The notes under the pieces were generated by a model. It did not search any database. It was not told where the DNA came from and worked only from the letters and a program-made list of their open reading frames with translations. This document shows positions 1 to 8,491 of a DNA stretch of 64,000 nucleotides, one piece after another (positions within the stretch are counted from its first letter, which is position 1; every line of letters starts with the position of its first letter). The DNA is taken from assembly GCF_003032475.1 (NCBI RefSeq), contig NZ_CP028369.1, positions 4,402,001-4,466,000 of the forward strand. The letters run 5' to 3'. A program made the translations under genes and the position numbers. The DNA comes from Streptomyces sp. P3 (GTDB lineage Bacteria > Actinomycetota > Actinomycetes > Streptomycetales > Streptomycetaceae).

Positions 1-65
1 TCAGGTTGCCGTAGACGGACGTAGTCGGGGGGTGCCGGGCGAGGGCGAAACGTACGCTCGCGACC

Positions 66-827
66 ATGCCCCTGAGCCTCACCGTCCTCGGCACCGCCTC
101 TCCGCACCCGGCCCCGGGCCGCCCCTGCTCCGGCTACCTGCTGCGCGGAGCGGGGGCGGAGGTGTGGGTGGACGCGGGGCCCGGAACGTTCGCCGAGTTG
201 CAGCGGCACACGGATCCCGAACGGCTCACGGCGATCTGGATATCCCATCTGCACGCCGACCACAGCGCCGATCTCCTCGCCGCCGCCTACGCGTTCGCCT
301 ACGGCGGGATGGCCCCGCCGGCCCCGATCCCGGTGTACGCGCCGCTCGACTGCGCCCGGCGGGTCGCGGGCTTCCTCGGCCGGTCGGACGTGCGCTTCCT
401 CAGCGACGTCCTCGACTTCCGGGCCCTGTTCGACGGGCACACCGTTCGGCACTGGAACCTGCGTCTCACCTCGCGCGCGATGGCCCACGACACCGAGGCC
501 TACGGACTGCGCGTCGAGTGCCAGGGGAGCGTCCTCGCGTACTCCGGGGACACCGGCCCGTGTGCGGCACTCACCGAACTCGCCTCCGGCGCCGACCTGT
601 TCCTGTGCGAGGCGGACGTCGACAGCCATCGCGAAGGCGAACAGGGCGAGCGGGTCCATCTCACGCCGGAGGACGCCGGGGACGCGGCCCGCAAGGCGGG
701 GGTGGGCGAGCTGTACATCACCCATGTCGGTCCCACGCTGACCCGCAAGGCGGCGACCGACCGGGCGGCCGTCGCCTTCGGCGGGCCGGCCCGTACCGCG
801 CGCGAGGGCGAGACCATCCCCGTCTGA
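66..827 (+). CDS. MBL-fold metallo-hydrolase
   Basis: Predicted cytoplasmic metallo-beta-lactamase-fold hydrolase of 253 residues. The metal-binding motif HLHADH lies at residues 61-66. Further likely ligands are His141 (in AHD), Asp162 (in SGDTGP) and His220 (in ITHVGPT). This pattern matches the RNase Z/arylsulfatase-like branch of the fold, which contains many enzymes of unknown substrate. The protein has no signal peptide or membrane segment. The gene precedes the GntR promoter and is probably a separate unit, so nothing ties it to the pectin locus. Fold assignment is secure; the substrate is unknown. Confidence 0.88.
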   Translation: MPLSLTVLGTASPHPAPGRPCSGYLLRGAGAEVWVDAGPGTFAELQRHTDPERLTAIWISHLHADHSADLLAAAYAFAYGGMAPPAPIPVYAPLDCARRVAGFLGRSDVRFLSDVLDFRALFDGHTVRHWNLRLTSRAMAHDTEAYGLRVECQGSVLAYSGDTGPCAALTELASGADLFLCEADVDSHREGEQGERVHLTPEDAGDAARKAGVGELYITHVGPTLTRKAATDRAAVAFGGPARTAREGETIPV

Positions 828-862
828 CCCGTGCCCCTTCCGGCACTTCTTTGTCAGAAGCA

Positions 863-891
863 TTGACGAAACACAGAGGCGCTTCTACCTT
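863..891 (+). promoter_or_regulatory. Predicted sigma70-type promoter of the GntR-led operon
   Basis: A TTGACG box (863-868) and a TACCTT box (886-891) are separated by exactly 17 bp, close to the primary sigma factor consensus. The expected start point is near 898, upstream of the palindromes at 901-922 and of the GntR gene. It is an inference from sequence only. Confidence 0.55.
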
Positions 892-900
892 CAACGCGTC

Positions 901-922
901 GTACTTCGTACGTCATATATGA
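901..922. promoter_or_regulatory. Tandem palindromes, candidate GntR operator
   Basis: Two adjacent inverted repeats lie just downstream of the predicted start point: GTAC-TTC-GTAC (901-911) and the perfect 10-bp palindrome TCATATATGA (913-922). FCD-type GntR regulators bind short palindromes and commonly repress their own operon. The position suits repression of the downstream regulator-dapA-ilvD unit. The assignment to this regulator is inferred. Confidence 0.45.
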
Positions 923-966
923 GACGCGATACGCGAGATCAGATACGCGACATCCGAGAGGCGCGC

Positions 967-1638
967 ATGACCTCTGTGCCCACGCCGATCCCGTCCCGCA
1001 CGCAGTACGTGCTGGAGGAGATCAAACGCCGCATCCTCACCGGGCGCCTGACGCCCGGTCAGGCCCTGGTCGAAACCGAGCTCGCCGCGCAGTTCGGGGT
1101 CTCCAAGACCCCGGTGCGCGAGGCCCTCAAGACCCTGGCCGGCACCGGACTGGTCGTCATGAGCCAGTACAAGGGCGTCACGGTGCGCATGGTGGACGCG
1201 GACATGGCGCGCGAGGTGTACGACGTCCGCCTGCTCCTCGAACCCGAGGCGCTCAAGCGGGCGGTGCGCCGGGGCGCCTCCCTGGACGCCGCACGCTCCG
1301 CGCTGACCAGGGCGGACGAGGCGACCGACACCGCCGAACGGTCCCTCGCCAACCGGGAGTTCCACCGCGCCCTGTACCTGCCCTGCGGGAACCCGCTGCT
1401 CGGCCGGATGCTCGACGAGGTCCGCGACCAGGCCGCCCTGGTCTCCGCCGTCGCCTGGGCGGCCTCGCCCTCCTGGGAGCGGGAGGCCGGCGAGCACCGC
1501 GAGATCCTCCGGCTGGCCCTGGCCGGCGACGCGGACGGCGCGGCCCGCGCCCTGCACGCCCACATCGCGTCCTTCGTGCTCCGGGCGTTCCCCGAGACCG
1601 CCGAGGACCAGTCACCCGAACAGGAAGGCCGGGAATGA
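967..1638 (+). CDS. GntR/FCD-family transcriptional regulator
   Basis: DNA-binding regulator of 223 residues. An N-terminal winged helix-turn-helix (about residues 10-75, including the recognition segment FGVSKTPVREALKTL) is followed by an all-helical FCD effector domain, which in this family usually binds an organic acid and a metal. I chose ATG 967 because GAGAGGCG precedes it; an upstream in-frame ATG at 919 lies inside the palindrome cluster. Its last codons overlap the dapA-like gene by 4 bp (ATGA), so the two are translationally coupled. It probably senses a sugar acid released from pectin and controls the sugar-acid dissimilation genes. Confidence 0.9.
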   Translation: MTSVPTPIPSRTQYVLEEIKRRILTGRLTPGQALVETELAAQFGVSKTPVREALKTLAGTGLVVMSQYKGVTVRMVDADMAREVYDVRLLLEPEALKRAVRRGASLDAARSALTRADEATDTAERSLANREFHRALYLPCGNPLLGRMLDEVRDQAALVSAVAWAASPSWEREAGEHREILRLALAGDADGAARALHAHIASFVLRAFPETAEDQSPEQEGRE

Positions 1639-2546
1639 GCAGCGTGGCGTTCGAGACCCAGCGTGCGGCCCTGGCCGACGTGGTGGCCATCCCGGTGACC
1701 CCGTTCGCCGAGGACGGCTCCGTCGACCGGGACGCCCACCGGGCCCTGCTGCGCAGGCTCCTCGACGGCGGCATCACCACCCTCACCCCGAACGGCAACA
1801 CCGGCGAGTTCTACGCCCTCGCCCCCGACGAGCGCCGGCTGGTCCTCGAGCTGACCGTCGACGAGGCGGGCGGACGGGCCGTGATCCTGGCCGGCGTCGG
1901 ACACGACGTGCCGACCGCCGTGGCCACCGCCCGGCACGCCCGTGAGCTGGGCGCGCAGATGGTGATGGTCCATCAGCCCGTCCACCCCTACGTCTCGCAG
2001 GGCGGCTGGGTCGACTACCACCGGGAGATCGCGGAGGCGGTGCCGGAGATGGGAGTCGTCCCGTACATCCGCAACGCGCAGCTGCACGGCGAACGCCTCG
2101 CGGAACTCGCCGACTCCTGCCCGAACGTCATCGGCGTCAAGTACGCCGTGCCGGACGCCTCCCGGTTCGCGGCCTTCGCGCGGGACGCGGGCCTGGAACG
2201 GTTCGTCTGGGTCGCCGGACTCGCCGAGCCGTACGCCCCCTCCTACTTCTCCGCGGGCGCCACCGGCTTCACCTCCGGGCTCGTGAACGTCGCCCCGGCC
2301 GTGTCGCTGAACATGATCGAGGCGCTGCGCTCGGGCGACTACCCGGCCGCGATGAAGGTGTGGGAGCAGATCAGGCGCTTCGAGGAACTGCGGGCCGCGA
2401 GCGGCTCCGCCAACAACGTCACCGTCGTCAAGGAGGCCCTCGCCTCCCTGGGTCTGTGCCGCCGCGAGGTCCGTCCGCCGAGCAGCCCGCTGCCCGAGGA
2501 CGAGCGCGCCGAGGTGGCGGCCATCGCCGCGGGGTGGTCCATATGA
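1635..2546 (+). CDS. Dihydrodipicolinate synthase-family aldolase/dehydratase (sugar-acid catabolism)
   Basis: Class I aldolase-fold enzyme of 303 residues. It has the Schiff-base lysine Lys169 in GVKYAV, the proton-relay tyrosine Tyr144 in VPYIRN and a substrate loop NGNTGEF at 53-59. DapA itself makes dihydrodipicolinate, but relatives act on 2-keto-3-deoxy sugar acids, either by retro-aldol cleavage or by dehydration to alpha-ketoglutarate semialdehyde. Its placement between a GntR regulator and an IlvD/Edd dehydratase favours the sugar-acid role, because the dehydratase would make its substrate. Both flanking junctions are ATGA overlaps. The exact substrate (arabinonate-, galactarate- or galactonate-derived) cannot be read from sequence alone. 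Confidence 0.88.
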   Translation: MSSVAFETQRAALADVVAIPVTPFAEDGSVDRDAHRALLRRLLDGGITTLTPNGNTGEFYALAPDERRLVLELTVDEAGGRAVILAGVGHDVPTAVATARHARELGAQMVMVHQPVHPYVSQGGWVDYHREIAEAVPEMGVVPYIRNAQLHGERLAELADSCPNVIGVKYAVPDASRFAAFARDAGLERFVWVAGLAEPYAPSYFSAGATGFTSGLVNVAPAVSLNMIEALRSGDYPAAMKVWEQIRRFEELRAASGSANNVTVVKEALASLGLCRREVRPPSSPLPEDERAEVAAIAAGWSI

Positions 2547-4264
2547 AGGCGCCCGAGGAACTGCGCAGCCACCAGTGGTACGGGACCGACGGTCTGCGGT
2601 CGTTCAGCCACCGCGCCCGCACCCGCCAGCTCGGCTACCTCCCCGAGGAGCACCTCGGCAAGCCGGTCATCGCGATCCTCAACACCTGGTCCGACATCAA
2701 CCCCTGTCATGTGCACCTGCGCGACCGCGCGCAGGCCGTGAAGCGCGGGGTGTGGCAGGCGGGCGGTTTCCCCCTCGAATTCCCGGTCTCCACCCTCTCG
2801 GAGACCTTCCAGAAGCCGACCCCGATGCTCTACCGCAACCTGCTCGCGATGGAGACCGAGGAGCTGCTGCGGTCCTATCCGGTGGACGGGGCGGTGCTGA
2901 TGGGCGGCTGCGACAAGTCCACGCCCGCCCTGCTCATGGGGGCGGCCTCGGTCGACCTGCCGACCGCCTTCGTGCCCGCCGGGCCCATGCTTCCCGGGCA
3001 CTGGCGCAACGAGGTCCTCGGCTCCGGCACCGACATGTGGAAGTACTGGGACGACAAGCGGGCCGGCCTCATCGGTGACTGCGAGATGACCGAACTGGAG
3101 AGCGGCCTGGCCCGTTCGCCCGGCCACTGCATGACGATGGGCACGGCGTCCACGCTGACCGCCGCGGCCGAGGCGCTGGGCGTCACGGTGCCGGGCGCGT
3201 CGAGCATCCCGGCCGTGGACTCCGGCCACGACCGGATGGCGGCCATGACCGGCCTGCGCATCGTCGAACTGGTCCACAGCGACCGCAGGCTGAGCGACAT
3301 CCTCACCGCGGAGGCCTTCGAGGACGCGGTGACGACCGTGCTCGGCCTCGGCGGCTCCACCAACGCCGTCATCCATCTCATCGCGATGGCCGGCCGCGCG
3401 GGCGTCCGGCTCACCCTCGACGACTTCGACCGCATCGCCCGCACGGTGCCGGTGCTGGCCGACGTACGCCCCGGCGGCCGGAAGTACCTCATGGAGGACT
3501 TCCACTTCGCCGGCGGCCTGCCCGGCTTCCTCTCCCGCATCACCGACCTGCTGCACCTGGACCGGCCGACGGTCTCCCACGACACCCTGCGCGAGCAACT
3601 GGCCGGCGCCCGCGTGCACAACGACGACGTCATCCGGCTCCGGGACGACCCCGTGGCGGCCGAGGGCGGAGTCGCCGTGCTGCGCGGCAACCTCTGCCCG
3701 GACGGCGCGGTCATCAAGCACGTCGCCGCCGAGGAGCACCTGCTCAAGCACACGGGGCCGGCCGTCGTCTTCGACGACTACCGGACGATGCAGCGGACGA
3801 TCAACGACCCCTCCCTCGGCATCACCGCCGACAGCGTGCTCGTGCTGCGCAACTCGGGACCCAAGGGCGGGCCCGGCATGCCCGAGTACGGCATGCTGCC
3901 CATCCCCGACCACCTGCTGAAGCAGGGCGTGCGGGACATGGTGCGGATCTCCGACGCCCGGATGAGCGGCACCAGTTACGGCGCGTGCGTGCTGCACGTC
4001 GCGCCCGAGTCGTACGTCGGCGGCCCGCTGGCCCTGGTCCGCACCGGGGACCCGATCACCCTCGACGTCGAGGCGCGCACCCTCCATCTCCATGTGGACG
4101 ACGACGAGCTGGAGCGGCGCAGGGCGGACTGGACGCCGCCGCCCACCCGTTACGAGCGCGGTTACGGAGCGCTCTACAACGAGCAGATCACGCAGGCCGA
4201 CACCGGCTGCGACTTCGAGTTCCTCGCCCGTCCGGGCCGGGTCGCCGACCCGTACGCGGGCTGA
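2543..4264 (+). CDS. IlvD/Edd-family sugar-acid dehydratase
   Basis: Iron-sulfur dehydratase of 573 residues. Likely cluster ligands are Cys55 (NPCHVHL), Cys123 (GGCDKSTP) and Cys196 (GHCMTMGTA). Further family signatures are PGMPEYGMLP and SGTSYGACVLHVAPE. The N-terminus (SHQWYG, RSFSHRAR) resembles the pentonate/hexonate dehydratase branch, such as L-arabinonate dehydratase, rather than true IlvD of isoleucine-valine synthesis. It would convert an aldonic acid to a 2-keto-3-deoxy acid for the neighbouring DapA-like enzyme. ATG 2543 overlaps the upstream stop as ATGA, which fixes the start. Family is certain; the sugar acid is inferred from the pectin context, with arabinonate my first guess. 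Confidence 0.9.
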   Translation: MKAPEELRSHQWYGTDGLRSFSHRARTRQLGYLPEEHLGKPVIAILNTWSDINPCHVHLRDRAQAVKRGVWQAGGFPLEFPVSTLSETFQKPTPMLYRNLLAMETEELLRSYPVDGAVLMGGCDKSTPALLMGAASVDLPTAFVPAGPMLPGHWRNEVLGSGTDMWKYWDDKRAGLIGDCEMTELESGLARSPGHCMTMGTASTLTAAAEALGVTVPGASSIPAVDSGHDRMAAMTGLRIVELVHSDRRLSDILTAEAFEDAVTTVLGLGGSTNAVIHLIAMAGRAGVRLTLDDFDRIARTVPVLADVRPGGRKYLMEDFHFAGGLPGFLSRITDLLHLDRPTVSHDTLREQLAGARVHNDDVIRLRDDPVAAEGGVAVLRGNLCPDGAVIKHVAAEEHLLKHTGPAVVFDDYRTMQRTINDPSLGITADSVLVLRNSGPKGGPGMPEYGMLPIPDHLLKQGVRDMVRISDARMSGTSYGACVLHVAPESYVGGPLALVRTGDPITLDVEARTLHLHVDDDELERRRADWTPPPTRYERGYGALYNEQITQADTGCDFEFLARPGRVADPYAG

Positions 4265-4432
4265 ACCACCGCACGACGGACCACCGCACGACGCAATCAC
4301 GGACCACCGCACCACGGGACCACCGCACCACACGACAACAGCAGGACAGCGCACACGCCTGCACAGGGAGAAAGCGCTTCCCGAACGTCGCGATCCCGCA
4401 CCTTGCGCGTCGCACGACGCACGCACGACGCA
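4265..4432. repeat. Short imperfect direct repeats upstream of the sugar transporter
   Basis: The 187-bp gap before the first permease contains ACCACCGCAC four times (4265, 4280, 4303, 4319) and a perfect tandem CGCACGACGCA (4411-4421, 4422-4432). The composition is C/A-rich and unlike the flanking genes. I see no ORF with good codon use here. Confidence 0.6.
4367..4383. promoter_or_regulatory. LacI-type operator candidate upstream of the ABC permeases
   Basis: An AAGCGCTT core (4372-4379) sits in GGGAGAAAGCGCTTCCC, 72 bp before the first permease start. The central CG-centred palindrome is typical of LacI-family operators in actinobacteria. A second site with the same core lies at 10058-10069. 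No LacI gene occurs in the window, so the regulator would be encoded elsewhere. Confidence 0.5.
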
Positions 4433-4451
4433 CCGAGAACGGAGAACAGTG

Positions 4452-5387
4452 ATGGCCCAAGCCGCAGCCGTGGCGAAACGGCCCGCGCCGCCCCGGCGGC
4501 GCCGTGCCTCCGCCACGCCCCGCAGGCTGCCGTACCTGCTGATCGCGCCGGCGGCCCTGCTGATGCTGGGCTTCATCGCCTACCCGGTCGTCAGCGTCTT
4601 CTACTACAGCCTGCAGAACTACAACCCCACCAAGCCGTGGCGCAACGGCTTCGCGGGCTTCGACAACTTCACCCACGCCTTCACCGACGACCCGCAGTTC
4701 TGGGACACACTGACCTTCAGCGCCCAGTGGGTCGCCGTCGAGGTCGGGCTGCAGTTGCTGTTCGGTCTGGCGCTTGCGCTGATCGTCAACCAGACCTTCG
4801 TGGGCCGCTCGCTCGGCCGCGCGCTGGTCTTCTCCCCGTGGGCCGTCTCCGGCGTGCTGACCTCCGCGATCTGGGTGCTCCTCTACAACTCCCAGACGGG
4901 CATCACCCGTTACCTGGCGGACATGGGCGTCGGCGAGTACGGCACCAGCTGGCTGTCGGACACCTCCACCGTCTTCCCGGCGGCGATCGTCGCCGACCTG
5001 TGGCGCGGCGTCCCCTTCTTCGCGATCCTCATCCTCGCCGACCTGCAGTCCGTGTCGAAGGACCTGTACGAGGCCGCCGAGGTCGACGGCGCAAGCCGGA
5101 TCAAGCAGTTCTGGCACATCACCCTGCCCCACCTGAAGGACGCCATCGTCCTGTCCACGCTGCTGCGCGCGGTGTGGGAGTTCAACAACGTCGACCTGCT
5201 CTACACGCTCACCGGCGGCGGCCCGGCGGGGGAGACCACCACCCTCCCGCTCTACATCGCCAACACCAGCGTCGATGCCCACAACTTCGGCTACGCGTCC
5301 GCCCTGACCACGGTCGCGTTCGTGATCCTGCTCTTCTGCTCGATGGTCTATCTGCGGCTCAGCAAGTTCGGAGGAGGCGACAAGTGA
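4452..5387 (+). CDS. CUT1 sugar ABC transporter permease (MalF type)
   Basis: Integral membrane permease of 311 residues with about six transmembrane helices after a basic N-terminal tail. The cytoplasmic EAA loop (EAAEVDGASRIKQFW) contacts the ATPase in this family. ATG 4452 follows GGAGAACAGTG; the preceding GTG at 4449 is an alternative start. It overlaps the second permease by 4 bp. With the lipoprotein at 12166 it would import an oligosaccharide, probably a pectin fragment. No ATP-binding gene is nearby, which in Streptomyces usually means the shared ATPase MsiK energises the system. Confidence 0.93.
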   Translation: MAQAAAVAKRPAPPRRRRASATPRRLPYLLIAPAALLMLGFIAYPVVSVFYYSLQNYNPTKPWRNGFAGFDNFTHAFTDDPQFWDTLTFSAQWVAVEVGLQLLFGLALALIVNQTFVGRSLGRALVFSPWAVSGVLTSAIWVLLYNSQTGITRYLADMGVGEYGTSWLSDTSTVFPAAIVADLWRGVPFFAILILADLQSVSKDLYEAAEVDGASRIKQFWHITLPHLKDAIVLSTLLRAVWEFNNVDLLYTLTGGGPAGETTTLPLYIANTSVDAHNFGYASALTTVAFVILLFCSMVYLRLSKFGGGDK

Positions 5388-6283
5388 TCACCAAGGAGGC
5401 CCCCGAGGTCGTGCCCGCCCCCGTGCACGAGCCCGCCGCACCCGACCGCAGCCCGTCCCGGCACAAGCGTGCCTGGGACGAGGCCCCTCGCTGGCAGATC
5501 TACGTCCCGCTGGGGATCTACCTGGTCTTCACCCTCATCCCCTTCTACTGGATCCTGCTCTTCGCGCTCCGCCCGGCCGGCTCCACCTCGCTGGTGCCCT
5601 GGCCGATGACCTTCGACCACTTCGAGAAGGTCTGGAACGAGCGTGACTTCGCCGTCTACTTCCAGAACAGCCTGCTCACCGGCGTGGCGACGCTGCTGCT
5701 CACCACCGGCGTGGCCCTGGCCGGCGGTTACGCCCTCGCGCGCTTCGACTTCAAGATCAAGCGCGGCTTCATGCTCGCCCTGCTGTGCACCCAGTTCGTG
5801 CCGGGCGCGCTGCTGCTCGTCCCGCTCTTCCAGATCTTCGCCGAGCTGAAGATGATCAACTCGCTGGGCAGCGTCATCGTCGCCGAGACGGTCTTCCAGC
5901 TGCCTCTGTCGATCATTCTGATCAGCGGCTTCATCCGGAACGTGCCCTACTCCCTGGAGGAGGCGGCCTGGGTCGACGGCTGCAACCGGCTCACCGCCTT
6001 CCGTATCGTCGTCCTGCCCCTGCTGCGGCCCGGGCTGATCGCCGTCGGCTCCTTCGCCTTCGTGCACGCCTGGAACCACTTCCTGTTCGCCCTGATGTTC
6101 CTCTCCGACCAGACCAAGCAGACGATCCCCGTCGGCCTCAACACCCTGATGAGCGCGGACAGCGTCGACCTGGGCGCGCTGGCCGCGGGCGGCATCATCG
6201 CCGCCGTCCCCGTGGTGATCGTCTTCGCGTTCATCCAGAAGTGGCTGATCACCGGGTTCAGCGCCGGGGCGGTGAAGGGATGA
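5384..6283 (+). CDS. CUT1 sugar ABC transporter permease (MalG type)
   Basis: Second membrane subunit of 299 residues. It has about six membrane spans, an acidic/proline-rich cytoplasmic N-terminus and the EAA loop LEEAAWVDGCNRLTAF. GTG 5384 is preceded by GGAGGAGG and overlaps the stop of the first permease (GTGA), so the pair is coupled. MalG-type subunits pair with MalF-type subunits and contribute to sugar specificity. The next reading frame begins with an ATGA overlap at 6280. Substrate specificity is inferred from the surrounding pectinolytic genes. Confidence 0.93.
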   Translation: MITKEAPEVVPAPVHEPAAPDRSPSRHKRAWDEAPRWQIYVPLGIYLVFTLIPFYWILLFALRPAGSTSLVPWPMTFDHFEKVWNERDFAVYFQNSLLTGVATLLLTTGVALAGGYALARFDFKIKRGFMLALLCTQFVPGALLLVPLFQIFAELKMINSLGSVIVAETVFQLPLSIILISGFIRNVPYSLEEAAWVDGCNRLTAFRIVVLPLLRPGLIAVGSFAFVHAWNHFLFALMFLSDQTKQTIPVGLNTLMSADSVDLGALAAGGIIAAVPVVIVFAFIQKWLITGFSAGAVKG

Positions 6284-6480
6284 GCAGCCGTCAGGTCACC
6301 GCGTCCGTGGGGAGCCGGCCCGCGGGCCCCCTCGTGACCCACCACGCCCACGACGAGGACGGCGAGCGCGACCTCACGTCGGACGGCGGCCGGACGCCTA
6401 CCCTGCACGCAAAGATCGACAGCGCCGCGGCAGCCGACCGCACGACGGCACGCGGCGCGGGCGCAGGGAGGATTCCATGA
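6280..6480 (+). CDS. Possible 66-residue ORF bridging permease and oxidoreductase genes
   Basis: A short frame overlaps the permease stop (ATGA at 6280) and the next gene's start (ATGA at 6477) by 4 bp each. The predicted protein is hydrophilic, with a His/Asp/Glu-rich middle (THHAHDEDGERD) and an Ala/Arg-rich tail, and resembles nothing I know. Third-position G+C is about 88 percent by my count, slightly below the neighbours and lower near the end. It may be a real coupled small protein or only an open spacer in GC-rich DNA. Confidence 0.3.
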   Translation: MSSRQVTASVGSRPAGPLVTHHAHDEDGERDLTSDGGRTPTLHAKIDSAAAADRTTARGAGAGRIP

Positions 6481-7637
6481 GCACCGCTGTACCGATCGTC
6501 CTGGCGGGCGCGCGCGGCCACGGCCGCTGGCACCTGGACAACATCCGCAGGCTCCAGGACAAGGGCATCGTCCGCCTCGCGGGCGTCTGCGAGCTGACCC
6601 CGCTGACCCGGGCCGAGATCCCCGAGGGCCTCGGCGCGCCCGAGCAGTCCGCGGACTTCGGGGCGCTGCTCGACTCCACCGGCGCCCGGATCGCCGTGAT
6701 CTGCACCCCGATCCCGACCCACGCCGACCTCGCGCTGACCGCGGCCCGCAAGGGCGTGCACCTGCTCCTGGAGAAGCCGCCGGCGCCGTCGTACGCGGAG
6801 TTCCGCCGGATGGCCGACGGGATCGCCGGGGCCGGCGTGGTCTGCCAGGTCGGCTTCCAGTCGCTGGGCTCGCACGCCGTGCCCGCGGTCCGCGCCCTGA
6901 TCCGCGACGGTGTGATCGGTGAGATCGCGGGGGTCGGCGGCGCCGGCGCCTGGGCCCGCGCCGAGTCCTACTACCGGCGCGCCCCCTGGGCGGGCAGGCG
7001 GCGGCTGAACGGTGTCGACGTCATCGACGGGGCGCTCACCAACCCCCTCGCGCACGCCGTCGCCACCGCCCTCGCACTGGCCGGAGCCACCCGAGCCGAG
7101 GACGTCGCCGGCATCGAGACCGAGCTGGCGCACGCCAACGCCATCGAGTCCGACGACACCTCCTGCGTCCGCGTCACCACGGCGGACGGCCTGCGGATCG
7201 TCGTCGCCGCGACGCTGTGCGCCGAGGACCCCGACGACCCGTACGTCGTCGTCCACGGCAGCCGCGGCCGGATCACCTACTGGTACAAACAGGACCGCGT
7301 CCTGCTCCAGCGGGCCGGCCACGGCCCCGAGGAGTTCGAGTACGGCCGCACCGACCTGCTGGAGAACCTGGTCGAGCACCTCGCCGACGGGACGGAACTG
7401 CTGGTCCCGCCCGCCGTCACCGAGTCGTTCATGCGGGTCGTCGAGGCGATCCGGGTCGCGCCCGACCCGGTGCAGCTGCCCGACGACGCCTGGCGTCTGC
7501 TGCCCGACGAGGACCGGCGGGTCGTCCCCGGCGTCGACGGCCTCGTCGCGGCCGCCGCCGACACCCTCGCCCTCTACTCCGAACTGGGCGCCCCCTGGGC
7601 GTTCACGACCGCGCATCCGAAGGAGGTGAGCCCCTGA
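6477..7637 (+). CDS. Gfo/Idh/MocA-family NAD(P)-dependent oxidoreductase
   Basis: Cytoplasmic sugar oxidoreductase of 386 residues. An N-terminal Rossmann fold carries the dinucleotide motif in AGARGHGRWH (about residues 9-18) and the typical EKPPAPS loop near residue 98. A C-terminal GFO/IDH/MocA alpha/beta domain follows. Family members oxidise or reduce sugars, inositols or their acids. The start is supported by GGAGG shortly upstream. The stop overlaps the next start by 1 bp (TGATG). Adjacency to DUF6807 and GH43 genes suggests processing of an imported arabinan or pectic sugar; the exact reaction is unknown. Confidence 0.9.
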   Translation: MSTAVPIVLAGARGHGRWHLDNIRRLQDKGIVRLAGVCELTPLTRAEIPEGLGAPEQSADFGALLDSTGARIAVICTPIPTHADLALTAARKGVHLLLEKPPAPSYAEFRRMADGIAGAGVVCQVGFQSLGSHAVPAVRALIRDGVIGEIAGVGGAGAWARAESYYRRAPWAGRRRLNGVDVIDGALTNPLAHAVATALALAGATRAEDVAGIETELAHANAIESDDTSCVRVTTADGLRIVVAATLCAEDPDDPYVVVHGSRGRITYWYKQDRVLLQRAGHGPEEFEYGRTDLLENLVEHLADGTELLVPPAVTESFMRVVEAIRVAPDPVQLPDDAWRLLPDEDRRVVPGVDGLVAAAADTLALYSELGAPWAFTTAHPKEVSP

Positions 7638-8491
7638 TGACCGCACAGGCCCCCGACTCACCGGTCGTCCTGCGTGTCGCCGGCCGTCCGGTCGGCCGCT
7701 ACGTCACGCGGCCCGAGCTGGCCGCCCGGCTCTCCCCGCGCCCCTATCTGCACCCCGTCACCACCCTGGCCGGCGCCACGGTCACCGAGCTCAGCCCCGC
7801 CGACCACCTTCACCACCTCGGCGTCGGTGTCGCCGTACCCGACGTCGAGGGGCACAACTTCTGGGGCGGCCGCACCTACGTCCGCGACCGGGGCCCGACC
7901 GAACTGGACGACCACGGCGCGCAGCGGCACGGGTCCTTCCAGCTGCGCGACCCCGACGGCTTCGTGGAGGAGCTGCGCTGGGTGGCGTCGGACGGGGAGC
8001 TGCTGCGCGAGCGCCGGACGGTGGCGGCGACCGAACTGACCTCCTCCGCCTGGGCGCTGGACTTCACCTTCTCCCTCACCAACGTCACGGGCGCCCCGCT
8101 GTCCATCGGCAGCCCGGCGACGAACGGGCGTCCCGGCGCGGCCTACGGCGGCTTCTTCTGGCGGGCCCGCAAGGAGGACCGGGCCCCCGACGTCTTCACC
8201 GCGGACAGGGAGGGCGAGGCGGCCGTGCACGGCTCACGTGCCGACTGGCTCGCGCTGGCCGGCGCGGGCTGGACGCTCGTCTTCGCGGGCGCCACCGACG
8301 CCACCCGCCGTGACCCCTGGTTCGTCCGCACCGCGGAGTACCCGGGGGTCGGCTCCTCGCTGGCGTTCGCCGAGCGGCTGCCCGTCCCGCCCGGGGAGAC
8401 GGTCGTACGCCGGATCGTCACCGTCGTCGCCGACGGCCGCCCGGACCGGGACGAGGCGGCGGCTCTGGTCCGGAAGGCGGTCAGCCAGTGA
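7637..8491 (+). CDS. DUF6807 (PmoA-like) family protein
   Basis: Protein of 284 residues belonging, as I recognise it, to the DUF6807/PmoA family. The typical histidine-rich segment ADHLHHLGVGVAV and HNFWGGRTY occur in the first third. No signal peptide is visible, so it should be cytoplasmic. The biochemical function of the family is not established, and the PmoA label does not imply methane oxidation. It is co-transcribed with the Gfo/Idh/MocA gene, a pairing often seen in carbohydrate loci, and its end overlaps the GH43 start (GTGA). A sugar-modifying or sugar-binding role is inferred. Confidence 0.75.
   Translation: MTAQAPDSPVVLRVAGRPVGRYVTRPELAARLSPRPYLHPVTTLAGATVTELSPADHLHHLGVGVAVPDVEGHNFWGGRTYVRDRGPTELDDHGAQRHGSFQLRDPDGFVEELRWVASDGELLRERRTVAATELTSSAWALDFTFSLTNVTGAPLSIGSPATNGRPGAAYGGFFWRARKEDRAPDVFTADREGEAAVHGSRADWLALAGAGWTLVFAGATDATRRDPWFVRTAEYPGVGSSLAFAERLPVPPGETVVRRIVTVVADGRPDRDEAAALVRKAVSQ

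Noticed and set aside
2339..4576. Very long minus-strand open frame opposite the IlvD gene
   Set aside because: Its translation is rich in His, Arg, Gly and Val without family motifs; it is the complement of a high third-position G+C gene.
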